A DNA stretch of 39,422 bases from Desulfosporosinus nitroreducens (GCF_023897015.1 NZ_JAMHFY010000036.1:1-39422), one strand, 5' to 3'. Positions 7,331 through 15,568 are shown, numbered from the stretch's first letter. Numbers and translations are program-made. The notes: generated by a model not told the origin, from the sequence alone.

Positions 7331-8290
7331 TTAGTCACCTTCCTCATGTGTCTTGGTAAAAAACAATTGCAGAATTTCATCCGCGGCCTGATAAGGATTT
7401 AAACCGTCCTCTTGAACTCTTACTAAAATATTTTTAACTTCCTCAACTTCTAAAAAACTTTCACGCAAGTAGTTCTTCAATCTTTCTTCTATAGCTCCAT
7501 AGCAGGCATGTTTACGCTGCAGATGGGTCTGTTGTTCTTTTAATCCCGATTGACCTAAAAATGTTCTATGCCTTTGAATGGCTGCATCGAGGTCTGAGAT
7601 CCCTCGGTCATTGAGGGCTTCCGTCAATACTATTTCCGGAGTCCAGTCACTGTCTTTCCTCAAATAGAGCATCATTTGCAGGTCATCGACAACCTCCCGA
7701 GCACCTGGAAGATCAGCTTTATTGACTACTAAAACATCGGCAATTTCTAAGATCCCGGCTTTTAAGGCCTGCATCTGATCGCCCAATCCCGGAACAGAAA
7801 CCACAATCTTTGTGTCAGCATAACGAATGATATCGGCTTCTATTTGACCTACTCCTACGGTTTCGACAATGATAACCTCTTGCCCAAAGGCATCCATCAG
7901 TTTAATAATTTCACTTAACCTGGGAGCCAAACCGCCCAGCGCTCCACGGGTGGCTAAACTCCGCAAGTAGACACCGTCATCTTGATAAGCCCACTCCATT
8001 CGCACCCGGTCACCAAGAAAAGCTCCCCCGCTAAAAATACTGCTAGGGTCTACGCAGAGCACACCGACACTATAATCTTTACTTCTAAAATTACGGATCA
8101 ACTTATCAACTAAGGTGCTTTTTCCTGCGCCGGGAGGACCGGTAACCCCGAGAACATACGCTTTACCTGTCAGGGGATAGATTGCCTTCATAATATCCAG
8201 GGATTTAGGGCTATCATTCTCGACCATTGTGATTAGCTTACTAAGAGCTATGCGATCTTTTTGGATTAAACCTTCAATAAGTTTTTCCAT
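7331..8290 (-). CDS. meaB: MeaB/ArgK-type G3E GTPase, mutase chaperone
   Basis: This 319-residue P-loop GTPase loads and protects adenosylcobalamin mutases. It shows GVTGPPGAGKSTLVDKL (Walker A, about residues 48-64), CVDPSS and GDRVRM (switch regions typical of MeaB), EIIIVETVGVGQIEADI-type Walker B/switch, and VVNKADLPGAREV (base-recognition NKxD). It stops 2 bp before the mutase start, so the two are almost certainly co-translated. Such genes almost always accompany a radical B12 mutase. No fusion domains are present. Its presence supports the neighbour being an active mutase despite its odd residues. Confidence 0.95.
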   Translation of the reverse strand: MEKLIEGLIQKDRIALSKLITMVENDSPKSLDIMKAIYPLTGKAYVLGVTGPPGAGKSTLVDKLIRNFRSKDYSVGVLCVDPSSIFSGGAFLGDRVRMEWAYQDDGVYLRSLATRGALGGLAPRLSEIIKLMDAFGQEVIIVETVGVGQIEADIIRYADTKIVVSVPGLGDQMQALKAGILEIADVLVVNKADLPGAREVVDDLQMMLYLRKDSDWTPEIVLTEALNDRGISDLDAAIQRHRTFLGQSGLKEQQTHLQRKHACYGAIEERLKNYLRESFLEVEEVKNILVRVQEDGLNPYQAADEILQLFFTKTHEEGD

Positions 8291-8337
8291 CTCTGCATCT
8301 CCAATAGCAATTTTGTAAATATGCTTTTGAATGATCT

Positions 8338-9084
8338 CTAAATAAAATACCCTCCATTGATATCGATAACCGCACCTGTCATGTAGGATGCAGAATCAGC
8401 CGCGACAAACACCACGACATCTGAGATTTCAGCCGGTTCTGCCAAACGGCCGGCAGGAATCTTGGCAATGAGTGCCTGAAGTTGTTCTTCAGGATATTTC
8501 ATCATCATATCCGTTTTAATATAACCGGGGGCCAGGGCATTACAGGTAATTCCTTTGGACATATTCTCAACCGCTGTAACTTTGGTTAAGCCGATTAAAC
8601 CCGATTTTGCCGACGCATAATACCCAGTCCCAGAGATACCTAGTCTAGCCGTAAGAGATGAAATATTGACAATTCGGCCATAATTATTTTGTCTCATACT
8701 AGGCAATACAGCTTTTGTACAGATGAAAGGCCCGGTAAGATTTACATTCATTACATCATTCCAATTCTGTAAATTGCCTTTATGGATCAAACCGTCACGA
8801 TTAATACCGGCATTGTTAACAAGGATATCGATACGACTGAAACGTGCTAGGATTTCCTCAACCATCTTATTGACTTCACTTTCTTGAGTCACGTCTGCGA
8901 GAAAAACCTCAGCCTCTGTTCCTATTTTACGAAGTTCTGAGACGGTCTCCCGGGCTTTTACTTCATTCAGGGAGATATCGTTAATTGCCAGTTTAGCCCC
9001 CTCATTTGCTAAGGCGAAAGCAATTGCTTTTCCTAATCCCTGACCGCTGCCTGTTACCAGAGCAACTCTGTCTTTAATTTTCAT
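8338..9084 (-). CDS. FabG-like short-chain dehydrogenase
   Basis: This 248-residue classical SDR uses NAD(P)H to interconvert an alcohol and ketone. VTGSGQGLGKAIA is the TGxxxGxG cofactor loop, NNAGIN the structural motif, and Ser in NISSLTARLG with YYASAKSG the catalytic Ser-Tyr-Lys set. D32-region residues (INDIS) suggest an acidic residue after beta-2, which leans toward NAD. As the first gene behind the sigma-54-type promoter and in one operon with the mutase, it probably acts on a hydroxyacyl- or oxoacyl-CoA of the same pathway rather than in fatty-acid synthesis. The exact substrate is not visible. Confidence 0.9.
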   Translation of the reverse strand: MKIKDRVALVTGSGQGLGKAIAFALANEGAKLAINDISLNEVKARETVSELRKIGTEAEVFLADVTQESEVNKMVEEILARFSRIDILVNNAGINRDGLIHKGNLQNWNDVMNVNLTGPFICTKAVLPSMRQNNYGRIVNISSLTARLGISGTGYYASAKSGLIGLTKVTAVENMSKGITCNALAPGYIKTDMMMKYPEEQLQALIAKIPAGRLAEPAEISDVVVFVAADSASYMTGAVIDINGGYFI

Positions 9085-9203
9085 GGCTTACCTTCCTTTC
9101 GTCCTGATCTTTAAATCCCCTCTGCTCGCCCATTTTCAACTGCAACTTGCTGAGACGAGTCTGCCTGTTCCTTTAGACCTTTAGAGCGCTCATCTAGATT
9201 TAA

Positions 9204-9219
9204 TGCAAAACATATGCCA
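9204..9219 (-). promoter_or_regulatory. Sigma-54-type promoter of mutase operon
   Basis: On the minus strand the sequence is TGGCATATGTTTTGCA: a -24 TGGCA(T), 5 nt, and a -12 TTGCA, close to the consensus TGGCAC-N5-TTGCW. It lies about 120 bp upstream of the dehydrogenase start and just after the gene for a sigma-54 activator. Transcription would begin near 9192. Confidence 0.75.
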
Positions 9220-9229
9220 TTATATTTTA

Positions 9230-9246
9230 AATATTCAGATAATATT
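9230..9246. promoter_or_regulatory. Possible activator-binding site
   Basis: AATATT occurs twice, 5 nt apart, about 10-25 bp upstream of the -24 element. This is close for a bacterial enhancer, so it is only a candidate. Confidence 0.2.
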
Positions 9247-9284
9247 GCGGGCATTTTTATTGAGATTTTCAGACAATTATAGCT

Positions 9285-9319
9285 AAATAAAAAGAAGCGA
9301 TGCTCTATTGCATCGCTTC
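9285..9319 (-). terminator. Rho-independent terminator of the activator gene
   Basis: A 10-bp perfect stem (GAAGCGATGC/GCATCGCTTC, 9294-9319) with a 6-nt loop is followed on the minus strand by TTTTTATTT. It sits between the activator stop and the sigma-54-type promoter and insulates the two units. Confidence 0.85.
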
Positions 9320-9352
9320 AGGTCATTTTACCGGCAATCCCTGATGCACCAG

Positions 9353-11122
9353 CTAATCAGTGATGTCTCTCGGCATCACCAAAGTCTCTTTTCTATAAAG
9401 CTTCAGCTTGCGCACTACGGTAGATTGATTAATGCCTAACATTGAAGCAGCTTTCCTGGTACTTTGGGTCAAATGATAGGCTTGTAAGATCATTTTCTTC
9501 TCTGTTTCAGCTAAGGCATCTTTTAAAAGACTAAGCGGAGGCGGATCTGCAGCAGTTGTTTCTTTAGAGCCATTGCCCTTAAATAAAGAAGGATCGATCC
9601 CTTCATCAGGGCTTAAAATTACCATGCGTTCAATGGTATTTTCGAGTTCACGAATGTTTCCCGGCCAATCGTGTTCCGTCAAGGCTTGCATGATTTCCGG
9701 AGAAATTTTGCGATTAAGGTTATATTTCTTAGAGAATTTTCGCATGAAGTACTCCACTAATATAGGAATATCGATTACACGTTCGCGGAGAGGCGGGACA
9801 TAAATATTGACAACATTTAAGCGATAAAAAAGATCCTGGCGAAACGTCCCCTCTTTAACCATTTGCTCTAAATTTCGGTTTGTCGCTGTAATCAAGCGCA
9901 CATCAACAGAAATACTCTGCGTCCCACCCAGGCGGGTAATCTCCTTTTCTTGAATCACCCTTAGTAACTTGACTTGAAGGTCAAGAGGAAGTTCACCCAC
10001 TTCATCGAGGAATAAGGTTCCATTTAATGCAAGTTCAAAGATTCCAGGCTTCCCCTTCTTGGCTGCCCCTGTAAAGGCTCCTTCCTCATAACCAAATAGT
10101 TCAGACTCTATCAGACTCGGGGCGAGAGCTCCACAATTAATTTTAATAAAAGGTCCGGTAGATCGTTGGCTTGCTTCGCGAATCATCCGAGTTATAATTT
10201 CCTTGCCTACGCCGGATTCCCCAGTGATTAGTACATTTGTATCCACTCGCGCCACACGAATGGATAATTCCACAACTTTTCGGATTTCTGGGCTATTAAA
10301 GATAAAGCCCTCCTCAAGTGCTTTTATCTTTAAGCGGGATAGTTCAGAGCGATAGTTATCCATCTCTTGAGTAAATTTATGAAGACTTCGTCTTAGGGAA
10401 TTTAGTTCAGTGAGGTCTCGTATATTGGCAATTACACGTACTACCTTTCCCTTAGTATTGAAAACAGGGGTCCCTGTAAACAGAATTTCTCTGCCCTTAA
10501 TTTCTTGAATCATAGTAGCGGAGTTAAGGGTTTGGAGGACTTTGGATGTGACAAGTTCTGATAAGTAACCTCTTGTGACAAGTTCTGTTACAGGTTGTCC
10601 TGTAAAATTCTCTTCAAGGGGAATACCAAGCATTAATCGGTAGGCCTTGTTCATGCGGATTATGCAGCCTTGACCATCTGAAATTACTAAACCATCAGCC
10701 GAAGAATCGATCAAGGCGCTGAGTTCGCTATTCAGTTCTTGAACAGAATGTATTTGGTGAGAGACCAATTCCAGGTCAGTAATATCTAAAAAAGAGCTTA
10801 CTGCTCCGGTTATTTGCCGATTAATGATAATGGGAGTGCGATTGGTTAATACTGTTCTGTCTCCAATCTGCAGCTTAACCCCATATTGGGGCTTAGCACT
10901 ATGTAAAACATCTTTGATCCTAGACAAAGGAATAAGTTCATTAACATCACGCCCAATAATTTCTTCACCGCAGACCATAAACTTCTTGGCAGTTTCGTTG
11001 ATATAGGTTATTTTTCCATTGATATCAACAGCGATAATTCCACTGTAGATTGAGTCAAGCACAGCTCGAAGTTCATTCATAAGAATTCCTGGCTTCTGGC
11101 TCTCTGTACTTTCATAGCCCAT
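9353..11122 (-). CDS. PAS-PAS-AAA+-HTH sigma-54 transcription activator
   Basis: I chose ATG at 11120-11122 because GGGGGG precedes it; the earlier TTG has no ribosome binding site. The 589-residue protein has two PAS sensor domains (about residues 15-110 and 130-240), a short coiled linker, an AAA+ domain with GESGVGKE, GAFTGA (the sigma-54 contact loop), LFLDEVGELP and a WPGNIRELEN segment, and a C-terminal Fis-type helix-turn-helix (STRKAASMLGINQSTVVRKL). No receiver domain is present, so it probably senses a small molecule or redox state through PAS. It is the obvious regulator of the adjacent sigma-54-type promoter and mutase operon. Confidence 0.95.
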   Translation of the reverse strand: MGYESTESQKPGILMNELRAVLDSIYSGIIAVDINGKITYINETAKKFMVCGEEIIGRDVNELIPLSRIKDVLHSAKPQYGVKLQIGDRTVLTNRTPIIINRQITGAVSSFLDITDLELVSHQIHSVQELNSELSALIDSSADGLVISDGQGCIIRMNKAYRLMLGIPLEENFTGQPVTELVTRGYLSELVTSKVLQTLNSATMIQEIKGREILFTGTPVFNTKGKVVRVIANIRDLTELNSLRRSLHKFTQEMDNYRSELSRLKIKALEEGFIFNSPEIRKVVELSIRVARVDTNVLITGESGVGKEIITRMIREASQRSTGPFIKINCGALAPSLIESELFGYEEGAFTGAAKKGKPGIFELALNGTLFLDEVGELPLDLQVKLLRVIQEKEITRLGGTQSISVDVRLITATNRNLEQMVKEGTFRQDLFYRLNVVNIYVPPLRERVIDIPILVEYFMRKFSKKYNLNRKISPEIMQALTEHDWPGNIRELENTIERMVILSPDEGIDPSLFKGNGSKETTAADPPPLSLLKDALAETEKKMILQAYHLTQSTRKAASMLGINQSTVVRKLKLYRKETLVMPRDITD

Positions 11123-11169
11123 TAAAGGTCCCCCCAATCGTTCAGTCTGGAATCCCTGTTAAATTCTAA

Positions 11170-11273
11170 AATAGCTCAATTTTGAACAGGTCTAGGCCAG
11201 TTCGCTACTTTGCTCCATACTTTGAGCAGTCATGAAGCAGTCCCTTACTTTTTACGATACTATTCTATCATGA
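11170..11273 (-). pseudogene. Relic: BceR start region fused to BceS core
   Basis: On the minus strand, TGATAGAATAGTA then a G-rich site and CTGCTTCATG matches the upstream region and start codon of the response-regulator gene at 30333. Immediately after the ATG, the sequence reads TAQSMEQSSELA and a stop, matching TAQSMEQNRELA in the histidine kinase at 28614-29660 (plus strand 29131-29189). It looks like a Bce two-component operon that lost everything between the regulator start codon and the kinase core, then decayed. Confidence 0.75.
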
Positions 11274-11349
11274 AATTGACATACTGGGTGTAGCGGAACC
11301 CATTTTAGCCAGGAGCTTGTTCAGCCTCTGAGGCAAGCTTTTCACTGAA

Positions 11350-11378
11350 GAAGCCGATTGCATAATGCAACCGGCTTC
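11350..11378. terminator. Stem-loop downstream of HEPN gene
   Basis: GAAGCCG-ATTGCAT and its complement form a 12-bp stem with one internal mismatch and a 3-nt loop. It follows the HEPN gene stop by about 55 bp on the minus strand. The following tract is not strongly T-rich, so it is a moderate candidate. Apart from this and the relic, 11123-11432 holds no gene. Confidence 0.5.
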
Positions 11379-11432
11379 GACCATGAACTATTATTTAATT
11401 TTCAGAGTCCAATTACCGTTAAATCACAAAGC

Positions 11433-11816
11433 TCATATTGTTTGGCATAGTATGAAATCATGTATTGCTTTCACTCCGGCTAACGCATGATTCATATCGT
11501 TTTCCTCCAGCGCCAAATCCATCGGATATCTCGGCTGTACGCCATAAGCCGTCAGGTCTGAGCAATGGTCGGCGATGTCCGCAAAGGCGTCGGAAAACTT
11601 TAAACAAAGCTTATTAAGCTGATCTAAATCATGCGTTTTCGGAGGATTGACCCCGTTTAGGACAAGATAGCCCTTCAGATACTTTTCGGCGGACTGCTGG
11701 CAGTGATAACAGATGATTTCAATGGGAACAGGCTTCATGTTGGTTAAGTATTCTGCGCTTCGCATATCCATCACCGCAAGATTGAACCACTCCTGCGCTC
11801 CTGTTTTATTGTCCAT
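11433..11816 (-). CDS. HEPN-domain protein of MNT/HEPN pair
   Basis: I chose ATG at 11814-11816, preceded by AGGGGTTG. The 127-residue helical protein shows EWFNLAVMDMRSAEYL and the family signature YHCQQSAEKYLKGYL, with KTHDLDQL after it. This is the HEPN branch paired with minimal nucleotidyltransferases. I do not see a clear R-x4-6-H RNase motif of HepT toxins. The start overlaps the end of the nucleotidyltransferase gene by 11 bp, so the two are translationally coupled. The pair is usually described as a toxin-antitoxin or nucleotide-modification module; which activity applies here is not shown. Confidence 0.85.
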   Translation of the reverse strand: MDNKTGAQEWFNLAVMDMRSAEYLTNMKPVPIEIICYHCQQSAEKYLKGYLVLNGVNPPKTHDLDQLNKLCLKFSDAFADIADHCSDLTAYGVQPRYPMDLALEENDMNHALAGVKAIHDFILCQTI

Positions 11817-12132
11817 ATAAAACAACCCCCTCTTCCATGATTGTTCTCTCAATGGTAGGGGCTATTTTACGCTTATTAAATATATTCTCCTTCCCAACGA
11901 CAATATCAACGGGCATGGTCTTTTTGTCACGGATTGCTCTATGGATTAAGCGCATCGCGTCAATTTCACGGATATCCGAGCTTTCCGGCATCACCACATA
12001 CAAATCAAGGTCTGAATCAGCATTGGGTACACCGGCGGCATATGACCCGAAAAGATAAATCTTTGCTACCGGAACAGTTTTTATAATAATACCCTTAATG
12101 GTTTCAAGCTCGTCCTGTATACGTTTTTCCAT
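11806..12132 (-). CDS. Minimal nucleotidyltransferase (MNT) of MNT/HEPN pair
   Basis: This 108-residue protein of the DNA polymerase beta-like nucleotidyltransferase fold has the core IYLFGSYAAGVPNADSDLDLYVV, with the GS motif and DxD metal ligands, and a third acidic position in MPVDIVV. MNT proteins in such pairs can AMPylate or otherwise neutralise the partner HEPN protein. ATG follows AGGGGTG. It overlaps the HEPN gene that follows. It is the first gene of a two-gene unit set among decayed regulatory genes. Confidence 0.9.
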   Translation of the reverse strand: MEKRIQDELETIKGIIIKTVPVAKIYLFGSYAAGVPNADSDLDLYVVMPESSDIREIDAMRLIHRAIRDKKTMPVDIVVGKENIFNKRKIAPTIERTIMEEGVVLYGQ

Positions 12133-12320
12133 ATAGCACCCCTGTTCCTGAAGACAAATATTTACATTTGCATTATAGCATACCCCTTCTCATTTTCCAA
12201 CGCACTATTCTGCTCTTCACGGGTTTGCTTGACGCGAACCTTCGATTTGACATCGTATTTAATTAATATAATACAGATTTAATCACAGTTTGACGGCTAA
12301 ACAACCGTATTGAATAATAA

Positions 12321-12352
12321 CTCCCGTCCTTCAATTTTCCGAAGGACGGGAG
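12321..12352 (-). terminator. Strong stem-loop at end of kinase relic
   Basis: CTCCCGTCCTTC and GAAGGACGGGAG form a perfect 12-bp stem with an 8-nt loop. On the minus strand TTATTATTC follows. It lies just downstream of the histidine-kinase relic and probably terminated that gene. 12133-12320 shows no gene. Confidence 0.65.
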
Positions 12353-12400
12353 CATACTCCCGGGTTACACCCTCTCTTTACTTCATAGGCTTTAGGTTTA

Positions 12401-12651
12401 TCCCCTGTATACCGGCAATCGTGGTAATGGGGTTTTGAGTTCATGGGTCACATTCAAAGAAGCGTTTATTTTCTTGCTGGACTTGCTCCAAAACGTCTTT
12501 GTCATGCTGAATGACGGCAATCTGCTCCCGGATCTTTTCCACCATCATTTTGAAATGAGCCGCCAGGTAACCGATTTGATCCTGTTAACGAATGTTTAAA
12601 TTGGGATTGTAATTGCCCTGGGAACCACTGTCGCTAAAATTAGTGAGAGAC
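12401..12651 (-). pseudogene. Histidine kinase relic (HAMP to H-box)
   Basis: Reading leftward on the minus strand, frame pieces encode SGSQGNYNPNLNIR, a stop, QDQIGYLAAHFKMMVEKIR, EQIAVIQHDKDVLEQVQQE and NKRFF. A one-base shift leads to NVTHELKTPL, the phospho-acceptor H-box of sensor kinases, and a second shift to TTIAG. This is the end of a HAMP linker followed by HisKA. Nothing of the ATPase domain remains before the terminator. It is a different kinase type from the BceS-like one at 28614. Confidence 0.8.
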
Positions 12652-12657
12652 TCCTCC

Positions 12658-12707
12658 CGGGCTTGTACCAAGAATCTTACGCACGTAAGATTCTTGGTAC
12701 AAGCCCG
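12658..12707. repeat. Long palindromic repeat, copy 2
   Basis: This is a 50-bp inverted repeat with half-site CGGGCTTGTACCAAGAATCT and its complement; only the central C/A pair is unmatched. It is nearly identical to the element at 3402-3453. It abuts the kinase relic. Confidence 0.85.
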
Positions 12708-12734
12708 CAGGTTACCTCCTGCTCTCCGACTGAA

Positions 12735-12797
12735 AAGCCGATTGCCGGTAGCGTCCATCTGCCGGCAGTGGGTTTTTCATCATAAAGGAGCTTTTTT
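12735..12797. repeat. Hairpin-containing repeat, copy 2
   Basis: TTGCCGGTAG and CTGCCGGCAG can pair, with wobbles, and are followed by CATAAAGGAGCTTTTTT, resembling the element at 4921-4988. Between here and 13206 I see no gene. That stretch includes a 9-bp inverted repeat (GTTTATTAT/ATAATAAAC, 13008-13035) and a 12-bp palindrome ACGAATATTCGT (12959-12970). Confidence 0.45.
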
Positions 12798-13206
12798 GAA
12801 TAGCACCAGATAATTTTTTCTCCAACCTCGATGTCACCTGCCGGACTCTTATTTCCTCATCACCGGACGGGAGTATATTTAAGAGATTAACAAGTTGAAT
12901 TTTGTCGCAAATAGCTTTGGTAATGCTCGATCGCCATAAATATTAATAATATTCAAATACGAATATTCGTTTGTAGAATCTTTCTAAAAGCGCCAAATGC
13001 CATTGAAGTTTATTATGCCTGAGGGTATAATAAACGCAGTAAAACTAGTTTGAATTATCAGAACAATTAAACTTATATGATATAATCCTTTAAAACAGGG
13101 CTTTTTTGGCGATCGCTTTCTTCTATTCATCAAAAAGTTAATAGTTGTAAAGTAAAAAATGCCGTTGTCATCATAGTCTATATTTATGGAAAGGAGTTAC
13201 TAAATA

Positions 13207-13335
13207 ATGAAAAGAAGAGCATTGTCAATGGTCTTACCCCTGGATATTTTAATAGTACCCGAGCCATTACTTGGAAAGTACACCTTCGAAATTGATGGGG
13301 TTTGTGATCTTTGTGATAAAAAGGAAATGAGATAA
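13207..13335 (+). CDS. Possible 42-residue protein
   Basis: ATG follows AAAGGAG at about 10 nt and opens a 42-codon frame. The product begins MKRRALSMVLPLDILIV and ends with a CDLCDKK pair of cysteines. No family is recognised. The good ribosome binding site and the CxxC argue for a real small gene. The short length and lack of homologues in view argue against. It lies about 120 bp before the EtfD-like gene. Confidence 0.4.
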   Translation: MKRRALSMVLPLDILIVPEPLLGKYTFEIDGVCDLCDKKEMR

Positions 13336-13456
13336 ACATGAACTCCACAGTATGTTTTACCCTTAGCTATAACAAAAACAGAAGCTTCTAAAACATAAAT
13401 TCAATCTGCAAAGCTCTTGTTCAGGTGCTTCGCAGATCAAATGAGGAGAGATGAGC

Positions 13457-15496
13457 ATGGCCACACGTCAAGTGTATTGGAACATTGAAGGAGAGCATTG
13501 GCTCTATTTGTTCTTCATCATTGCCCTTATTTTCTTCGGCTACGGAGTGTACAAACGAGTGTCACTTTGGAAATTAGGTCAGCCTGAGAATCGCTGGAAG
13601 AATCTATGGCCAGGCCTAAAAGATATTATTGTCTATGGATTCGGGCATAAGAGAATCCTCAAAGATTCTTATCCGGGAATTATGCACCTTTGTATTTTTT
13701 GGGGATTTGTATTCTTAGCCTTTGCCACAGCAATAATTACTTTGCAAGCTGATTTTGGCTTACAAATATTCCACGGCTGGCTTTATCTGTTTATAAAGCT
13801 GACCGCAAATCTCTTTGGCTTGGCGGCTATCCTCGGTATCCTAATAGCAGCATATCGTCGCTATATCCAAAGACCCGACCGCCTAGACAATAAAACGGAT
13901 GACGCAATTACACTAGCCTTAATATTTGTAATACTGCTAACCGGCTTCCTAATTGAAGGAGCTCGGATTGCGGCAGCACCTGATCCCTGGGCCGGATGGG
14001 GATTTATTGGCCAATGGATATCAATTCCCCTCAAAGCCTATCTCAACCAGGCACAGTTACTTTCCTTGCATAGATTTTTATGGTGGTTCCATCTACTCTT
14101 AGCAATGTCGTTCATCGCTTACTTCCCTTATTCGAAGCTGTTCCATGTACTATTGGGTCCATTAAATATGGTTTTCCGTAACAGAGGACCCATCGGAATC
14201 CCTGAGCTTATAAATTTTGAAGATGAAAGTCTGGAAACCTTTGGGAAAAGTCAGCTTCGCGAATTTTCTTGGAAAACTTTATTCAATACGGATGCTTGCT
14301 TGCGTTGTGGACGTTGTCAGGATAACTGTCCAGCTTATTTAAGTGGAAAACACTTAAATCCCAAAAAGATCATTCAGGATATGCGGGTTTTAATGGAAGA
14401 AGAAGGCACGGCCGTTAAAGCCGCACAGAAAGACGCTTTAGCCAATCAAACAGCGGAAGCCGAAACCGTAGCAACCGAAGAGACCGTCGAACTGCCGGTA
14501 CCTTCTCTCATAGGTGAAGTTATTCCTGAGGAAGACTTATGGTCCTGTACTACCTGCCGTGCTTGTGAACAGCAATGCCCAGTTTTCGTCGAGCATGTTG
14601 ATAAAACGATTGATCTGAGACGACATTTAGTCTTAATGGAAACCAGGTTCCCTGCTGAGGCTCAGTTAGCCTTCAGAAATATGGAGAATAACGGGAATCC
14701 CTGGGGCATCGGTTGGACAACACGGGCCGACTTTTTAAAAGGATTAGGAGTAAAAACCTGCGCAGAAGATCCTACAGCTGAATATTTATATTGGCCTGGC
14801 TGTTCAGGTGCCTTTGATGCACGTAACCAGAAAGTCTCCGCTGCCTTAGTCAAACTGTTACAAAAGGCTGGTGTTCATTTTGCAATCTTAGGCAACGAAG
14901 AAAAATGCTGTGGTGACTCTGCCCGTAAATTAGGAAATGAATACTTGTTTTATACGTTAGCCTCAGAAAACATCGAAGTCATGAAGGGATATGGGGTTAA
15001 GAAAATTATCACTCAATGTCCTCACTGCTTCAACACTCTTAAAAATGAGTATCCTCAATTCAATGGGAATTTCGAAGTTGTGCACCATTCAACCTTCTTG
15101 CTTGAGCTCGTAAAGTCCGGAAAACTTGCGCTAAACAATATTTCCGGAAAATCAATTACCTATCATGATTCTTGTTATTTAGGCCGCTATAATCAGATAT
15201 ATGCTCAACCCCGTGAATTGCTCAAAATTGCTGGCCTTGAAATAAAAGAAATGGCTCATAGTGGTGAAAAAAGCTTCTGTTGCGGGGCCGGCGGCGGTCG
15301 AATGTGGCTAGAAGAACATGAAGGCAACCGCATCAATGTCATGCGTACCGACGAAGCAATTGCCGCTAAGACAGATTATGTAGGTACCGCATGTCCTTTC
15401 TGCTTAACCATGATCGTCGACGGAATAGCGTCTCGTGAAGCGGGAGTAGCCTTAAAAGCTCTCGATATTTCCGAAATTTTAGAAGGTTGTATATAA
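13457..15496 (+). CDS. EtfD-like membrane Fe-S oxidoreductase (HdrD/DUF224 type)
   Basis: I chose the second ATG (13457), since GAGGAG lies 8 nt before it and only 2 nt before the first. The 679-residue protein has about six membrane helices in the NarI/HdrE-like N-terminal part (to residue 240). Then come two 4Fe-4S motifs, CLRCGRCQDNCP and CTTCRACEQQCP, and two CCG-domain repeats with EKCCGDSARKLGN and SFCCGAGGGRMW. Relatives accept electrons from electron-transfer flavoprotein and reduce menaquinone during acyl-CoA oxidation. No EtfAB genes are adjacent. A link to the mutase pathway about 2.3 kb away is plausible but inferred. Confidence 0.9.
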   Translation: MATRQVYWNIEGEHWLYLFFIIALIFFGYGVYKRVSLWKLGQPENRWKNLWPGLKDIIVYGFGHKRILKDSYPGIMHLCIFWGFVFLAFATAIITLQADFGLQIFHGWLYLFIKLTANLFGLAAILGILIAAYRRYIQRPDRLDNKTDDAITLALIFVILLTGFLIEGARIAAAPDPWAGWGFIGQWISIPLKAYLNQAQLLSLHRFLWWFHLLLAMSFIAYFPYSKLFHVLLGPLNMVFRNRGPIGIPELINFEDESLETFGKSQLREFSWKTLFNTDACLRCGRCQDNCPAYLSGKHLNPKKIIQDMRVLMEEEGTAVKAAQKDALANQTAEAETVATEETVELPVPSLIGEVIPEEDLWSCTTCRACEQQCPVFVEHVDKTIDLRRHLVLMETRFPAEAQLAFRNMENNGNPWGIGWTTRADFLKGLGVKTCAEDPTAEYLYWPGCSGAFDARNQKVSAALVKLLQKAGVHFAILGNEEKCCGDSARKLGNEYLFYTLASENIEVMKGYGVKKIITQCPHCFNTLKNEYPQFNGNFEVVHHSTFLLELVKSGKLALNNISGKSITYHDSCYLGRYNQIYAQPRELLKIAGLEIKEMAHSGEKSFCCGAGGGRMWLEEHEGNRINVMRTDEAIAAKTDYVGTACPFCLTMIVDGIASREAGVALKALDISEILEGCI

Positions 15497-15528
15497 TATC
15501 GACCTGTCAGATAGAGAGTAAAATTCTC

Positions 15529-15568
15529 AAGAGCAAGAAGCCCTCCAACAAATGGGCTTCTTGCTCTT
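15529..15568 (+). terminator. Terminator of EtfD-like gene
   Basis: A perfect 15-bp stem (AAGAGCAAGAAGCCC and its complement) with a 10-nt loop lies 33 bp after the stop. The tail is short (TTAGCTTTCC). Confidence 0.8.

Noticed and set aside
9085-9352. Cobalamin riboswitch before the mutase operon
   Set aside because: No B12-box-like sequence or multi-stem leader is visible; the leader is short behind a sigma-54-type promoter.
11433-12132. HepT/MntA-type toxin-antitoxin with RNase activity
   Set aside because: The pair is real, but the R-x4-6-H RNase motif of HepT is not evident, so I do not claim toxin function.
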